Below, one piece after another: positions 6,612 through 8,968 of a DNA stretch of 8,968 nucleotides. Made by a program: the position numbers and the translations under genes. The notes beneath the pieces were generated by a model. The model was not told the origin of the DNA and ran no database searches. It saw only the letters and a list, made by a program, of their open reading frames with translations. The DNA comes from Treponema sp. (GTDB lineage: Bacteria > Spirochaetota > Spirochaetia > Treponematales > Breznakiellaceae), in assembly GCA_031261385.1 (NCBI GenBank), contig JAISJS010000040.1:1-8968 (forward strand), written 5' to 3'. How positions within the stretch are numbered: the first letter of the stretch is position 1; every line of letters begins with the position of its first letter.

Positions 6612-6613
6612 AA
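6526..6613. repeat. Dispersed repeat element with inverted ends
   Basis: About 88 bp with ends TAACCACGAACGACAC and GTGCTGTTCGTGGTTAA, which are imperfect inverted copies. The right end, read on the minus strand, begins TTAACCACGAACAGCACGAA, identical over 20 nt to 8755-8774. CGAA-rich short intergenic repeats of this style are common in some bacterial genomes. The interior has a G6 run (6555-6560) and no coding potential. Confidence 0.7.
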
Positions 6614-6625
6614 ATTTTCTTTATT

Positions 6626-8185
6626 TTACGGCGTTTTTCCGCCAATTATCGTCAATCTGCCATCAGTTTTGGGGGTTATAAGCCCGTTTTGGGCGTAAAT
6701 GTACTCAATCACCACATACGACAGAAGAAGACTCGTGTTAAAGGGCTCCGCCGCTTTTTTCATGACCTCATAGCCGTCGCCACCGCCCAGGATATAGTCA
6801 TTCGTGCAGAAACGATAGATTTTACCGGGATCGACCGGCGCCCCTCCGATGGTAAGGTTTTTCAGTACGCCGTCTCCGTCGGAATAGTCGATAATATAGC
6901 GTACCTCTTTTGAAACCTGGGCAAAGCCGCCTGCCCCCTGGGGTATCGATGCGATAAAGTTAAAAAGTTCGATAATATCGGAGCCTTTTAGCGAAACAAT
7001 ATACAGGTAATTTTCAAAGGGAAGCACGGTAAGAATCTGCTCGCGGGTAAGCTTGCCCTTTGGCAGTTCCGCGCGTATATTGCCGCCGTTATGAAAGGCA
7101 AAATCGATATTTTGATTGTACAAGGTTTTAAAATACCAGACATTGGCGTCGGTGATCATGTTCCCGATGGCGGTCTCCCCATACCGGGTAAGCCGGTTGC
7201 CAAAAACAAAGGTTTCGGCGGCCTCCCCCACCACTTCCTTGAGGCTCTCATTGGCTTTTTTGATATATGGATCGAGCAGGGCGGCGACATCCGTGTCAGG
7301 GGCAATTTCGATAGGGGCCCACTCAAAATTGACAAGCTGCCCGTTTTGAATTGACAGCTTCCCGTACCCGACATATTTTCCCCATTCATTGGCCGTCACT
7401 ATCCAGGTATCCCCCGCCCTCTTTGCTTCAGCAAAAAAAGAATGGGAATGACCGTCCACGATGATATCAATACCGGAAACTTCCTCCGCAAGTTTTAATG
7501 AGGTGATGTGATCCGGACTTTCCCCGATATCTCCAATATGGGTAAGACCGATGACGATATCAACTTTTTCAACGTTACGCAGAAGATTGACGGCCTCCCG
7601 CGCCGCCTCGATCTCGTTTATAAAAACAAGGCTCTTATCCGGGCTGGCGATGGTCAGCGTACGAAGGGTGGTAATACCGAAAATGCCTACGGTGAAGCCG
7701 TCATATTTTTTTATGATATATTGATGACCGCCCAGAAATTCCCCTTCGGCGGTTTTTATATTGGAAGAAACAAACGGAAATTCCGCCAGAGCAATTTGAG
7801 CTTTCAATTTATCATAATTGCCGTCGAACTCATGGTTTCCAAAAGCCGCCGCATCGTAGCTCATCAAATTATACGAGCGGATATCCGGTTCGGCGTTGAA
7901 CATATTGGAAAGGGCGCTTCCGGTATTGATATCCCCCGCATCCAGAAGAAGCACATTCTTATTGGCAACGCGCACCGCCTTGATATACGCCGCCACTTCC
8001 GCAAGCCCGCCCCTGCCCCCATTGGGTAAAACTGCCCCGTGGTGATCGTTGGTATGCAGCAGCACAAGCTCGCCGGTCTTTCCCTGTCCATCAACAGTCC
8101 AATCCGCCGCAGCCGAGGCAAAAACAGGCAAACCTGAGAAAACAAACAGAACCAACATCGATAAAATCAGAGTGAATTTTTTCAT
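6626..8185 (-). CDS. Secreted 5'-nucleotidase / 2',3'-cyclic phosphodiesterase family protein (UshA/CpdB type)
   Basis: 519 residues, normal for the family. A signal peptide (MKKFTLILSMLVLFVFSGLPVFASA, cleavage about residue 23-26) sends it to the periplasm. The metallophosphatase domain has LLHTNDHHG (Asp47, His49), DAGD (82-85), GNHEFD (116-121), THIGD (His216) and DGHSH (His246, His248), the full set of two-metal ligands. The C-terminal nucleotide-binding domain follows from about residue 330, with GETAIGNMITDANVW, then HNGGNIRAELPKG and VLPFENYLYIV. It probably dephosphorylates external nucleotides or cyclic nucleotides for salvage of nucleosides and phosphate. Start ATG 8185 has AGGAG 8 nt upstream. 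It is transcribed in the same direction as the nitrogenase-like operon but separated by a repeat, likely terminator and strong promoter, so it is not part of that operon. Confidence 0.93.
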   Translation of the reverse strand: MKKFTLILSMLVLFVFSGLPVFASAAADWTVDGQGKTGELVLLHTNDHHGAVLPNGGRGGLAEVAAYIKAVRVANKNVLLLDAGDINTGSALSNMFNAEPDIRSYNLMSYDAAAFGNHEFDGNYDKLKAQIALAEFPFVSSNIKTAEGEFLGGHQYIIKKYDGFTVGIFGITTLRTLTIASPDKSLVFINEIEAAREAVNLLRNVEKVDIVIGLTHIGDIGESPDHITSLKLAEEVSGIDIIVDGHSHSFFAEAKRAGDTWIVTANEWGKYVGYGKLSIQNGQLVNFEWAPIEIAPDTDVAALLDPYIKKANESLKEVVGEAAETFVFGNRLTRYGETAIGNMITDANVWYFKTLYNQNIDFAFHNGGNIRAELPKGKLTREQILTVLPFENYLYIVSLKGSDIIELFNFIASIPQGAGGFAQVSKEVRYIIDYSDGDGVLKNLTIGGAPVDPGKIYRFCTNDYILGGGDGYEVMKKAAEPFNTSLLLSYVVIEYIYAQNGLITPKTDGRLTIIGGKTP

Positions 8186-8214
8186 GGGATAAACTCCTGA
8201 ATAGAGATAATTAA

Positions 8215-8232
8215 ATTATAGTATGTTACAAT
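8215..8232. promoter_or_regulatory. Divergent promoter region between the nucleotidase and ybaK
   Basis: The 63-nt gap between the two start codons holds a consensus TATAAT (8220-8215) on the minus strand, placed to start the nucleotidase mRNA near 8208; no good -35 is seen at 16-18 nt. On the plus strand TGTTACAAT (8224-8232) is an extended -10-like sequence for ybaK, but would leave a leader of only about 10 nt. Both calls are tentative. Confidence 0.4.
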
Positions 8233-8248
8233 TCACTTGAGGATCAAC

Positions 8249-8749
8249 ATGCAAAAGACCAACGCCATGCGGCTTTTGGAAGCGGCAAATATTTCATTCA
8301 CGGTAAAAGAATACCCCGTAGACGAAGCAGAATTATCAGGGGGAGTCCCTGCCCGTGGCGCAGGCATACGTACTGCCGCCCTTATTGGAGTTCCCGCAGA
8401 ACAGATTTTTAAAACATTGGTATTGCAGGGCGCATCCCTTTCCTATTTTGTCTGCTGCATCCCCGCAGCTGAGGAACTGGACCTGAAAAAAGCCGCCCGC
8501 GCTTCCGGCGAAAAAAAAGTTGATCTTATTGCCGTTAAAGACCTTTTACCGTTAACCGGTTATGTACGCGGCGGCTGTACTCCCATCGGCATGAAAAAGC
8601 CCTTCCCGCTTTTTATTGACGAAACCGCTGAACTTTTTGATACGATATGCATCAGCGCAGGTGAAATCGGGAAACAGATTGTTATCGCTCCCGGGGATCT
8701 TGTCCGGTATACGGGGGCAGTTCTGGCGGATTTGACGGTGGCGGGTTAA
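8249..8749 (+). CDS. ybaK: YbaK/EbsC-type aminoacyl-tRNA deacylase (Cys-tRNA(Pro) deacylase)
   Basis: 166 residues, typical for YbaK, which hydrolyses Cys-tRNA(Pro) formed when ProRS mischarges cysteine. Seen are an N-terminal NAMRLLEAANISFTVKEYP block, the EQIFKTLVL segment with the conserved catalytic-site lysine, then LLPLTGYVRGGCTPIGMKK and a C-terminal SAGEIGKQIVIAPGDLVRYTGA block, all matching the YbaK/ProX fold. The start is set at the ATG 8249, with TTGAGG (8237-8242) 6 nt upstream; an in-frame TTG at 8237 is the Shine-Dalgarno sequence, not a start codon. It is divergent from the nucleotidase and unrelated by sequence to the nitrogenase-like operon. Specificity within the INS superfamily (Cys-tRNA against Ala-tRNA) is by similarity only. 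Confidence 0.92.
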   Translation: MQKTNAMRLLEAANISFTVKEYPVDEAELSGGVPARGAGIRTAALIGVPAEQIFKTLVLQGASLSYFVCCIPAAEELDLKKAARASGEKKVDLIAVKDLLPLTGYVRGGCTPIGMKKPFPLFIDETAELFDTICISAGEIGKQIVIAPGDLVRYTGAVLADLTVAG

Positions 8750-8754
8750 GAGAA

Positions 8755-8785
8755 TTAACCACGAACAGCACGAACGGAGACGAAC
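8755..8785 (+). repeat. Second copy of the AACCACGAACAGCACGAA repeat
   Basis: TTAACCACGAACAGCACGAA at 8755-8774 is identical to the reverse complement of 6594-6613 and is followed by a short tandem of CGAACGGAGA. It begins 6 nt after the ybaK stop; the other copy begins 13 nt after the nucleotidase stop, in each case in the sense direction of the gene. The returning arm (TTCGTGGTT) is not present in the rest of the window, so this copy looks partial. Confidence 0.7.
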
Positions 8786-8876
8786 GGAGAAGAAAGAAAG
8801 AAAACCGCCAAGTCGAAGAAGTCGAAAAAGGGAATATTAAAATATGGTGACTGTTACCGTTTTTCTATTCAAAAAA

Positions 8877-8957
8877 CAAACCGCAGAGTGTACTGCCTAA
8901 GCGGAACTTGCCGTTTTTGGCGGCAGCTTATTAGGTGGTTCGGAGCGCGGCGGTTTG
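8877..8957. repeat. Nested inverted repeat at the right edge, possible structured element
   Basis: Three coaxial arm pairs share a centre near 8917: CAAACCGC (8877-8884) with GCGGTTTG (8950-8957), CCTAA (8896-8900) with TTAGG (8931-8935), and TGCCG (8909-8913) with CGGCA (8921-8925) around a TTTTTGG loop. The stretch is richer in G+C than the 100 bases before it. It could be an extended stem, a REP-like element, or the edge of a larger repeat cut by the window. No gene is supported in 8750-8968. Confidence 0.4.
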
Positions 8958-8968
8958 GTTTTGCCAGT

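Noticed and set aside
6526..6613. CRISPR array or riboswitch
   Set aside because: There is no regularly spaced series of direct repeats, and the inverted-end layout and matching copy at 8755 fit a dispersed intergenic repeat better.
7508..8029. 173-codon open frame on the plus strand
   Set aside because: Antisense to the metallophosphatase domain of the 5'-nucleotidase; no domain or translation signal.
8844..8900. 18-codon micro-ORF near the right edge
   Set aside because: Very short, weak upstream signal, and its end falls inside the inverted repeat; nothing supports translation.

Overview
The window looks like a chromosomal segment of a moderate-GC, host-associated anaerobic bacterium. 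A termite-gut-type Treponema or related spirochaete is my best guess. The basis is weak: gene style, a relaxed lipoprotein box and AT-rich spacers around mid-GC genes, with no rRNA or other marker in view.

Positions 6398 down to 1 hold one tight minus-strand operon of seven genes that runs off the left edge. The order is: a lipoprotein substrate-binding protein (NMT1/SsuA type), an ABC ATPase (SsuB/TauB type), an ABC permease (SsuC/TauC type) with an extended N-terminus, a NifD-like subunit, a NifK-like subunit, a small NifX/NafY-type cofactor-carrier protein, and a NifH-like iron protein cut by the window edge. Gaps are 2 to 26 nt and two junctions are 4-nt ATGA overlaps, so the uptake system and the nitrogenase-like enzyme are almost certainly co-transcribed. 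A strong sigma70-type promoter with a palindrome across its -10 and start region lies just upstream of the operon.

The D and K subunits keep all six cysteines expected to bind a P-cluster, and D keeps the cysteine that anchors the active-site cofactor (Cys255). The cofactor histidine (Azotobacter NifD His442) seems to be missing, and the K-like chain has a Gly/His-rich insert in place of the usual segment. With a sulfonate/taurine/pyrimidine-type importer in the same operon, this suggests a nitrogenase-like reductase for an imported small molecule rather than a classical N2-fixing enzyme. Methylthio-alkane reductase (Mar) is the closest known precedent. The substrate is unknown.

Positions 6511 to 6625 hold a dispersed repeat with a long stem and a T-run, probably the terminator of the next gene. 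Positions 6626 to 8185 (minus) encode a secreted UshA-type 5'-nucleotidase. Diverging from it, positions 8249 to 8749 (plus) encode a YbaK-type aminoacyl-tRNA deacylase. The same 20-nt repeat sequence follows both of these genes, in the sense orientation of each. The last 219 bases hold the second repeat copy and a nested inverted repeat, with no credible gene.
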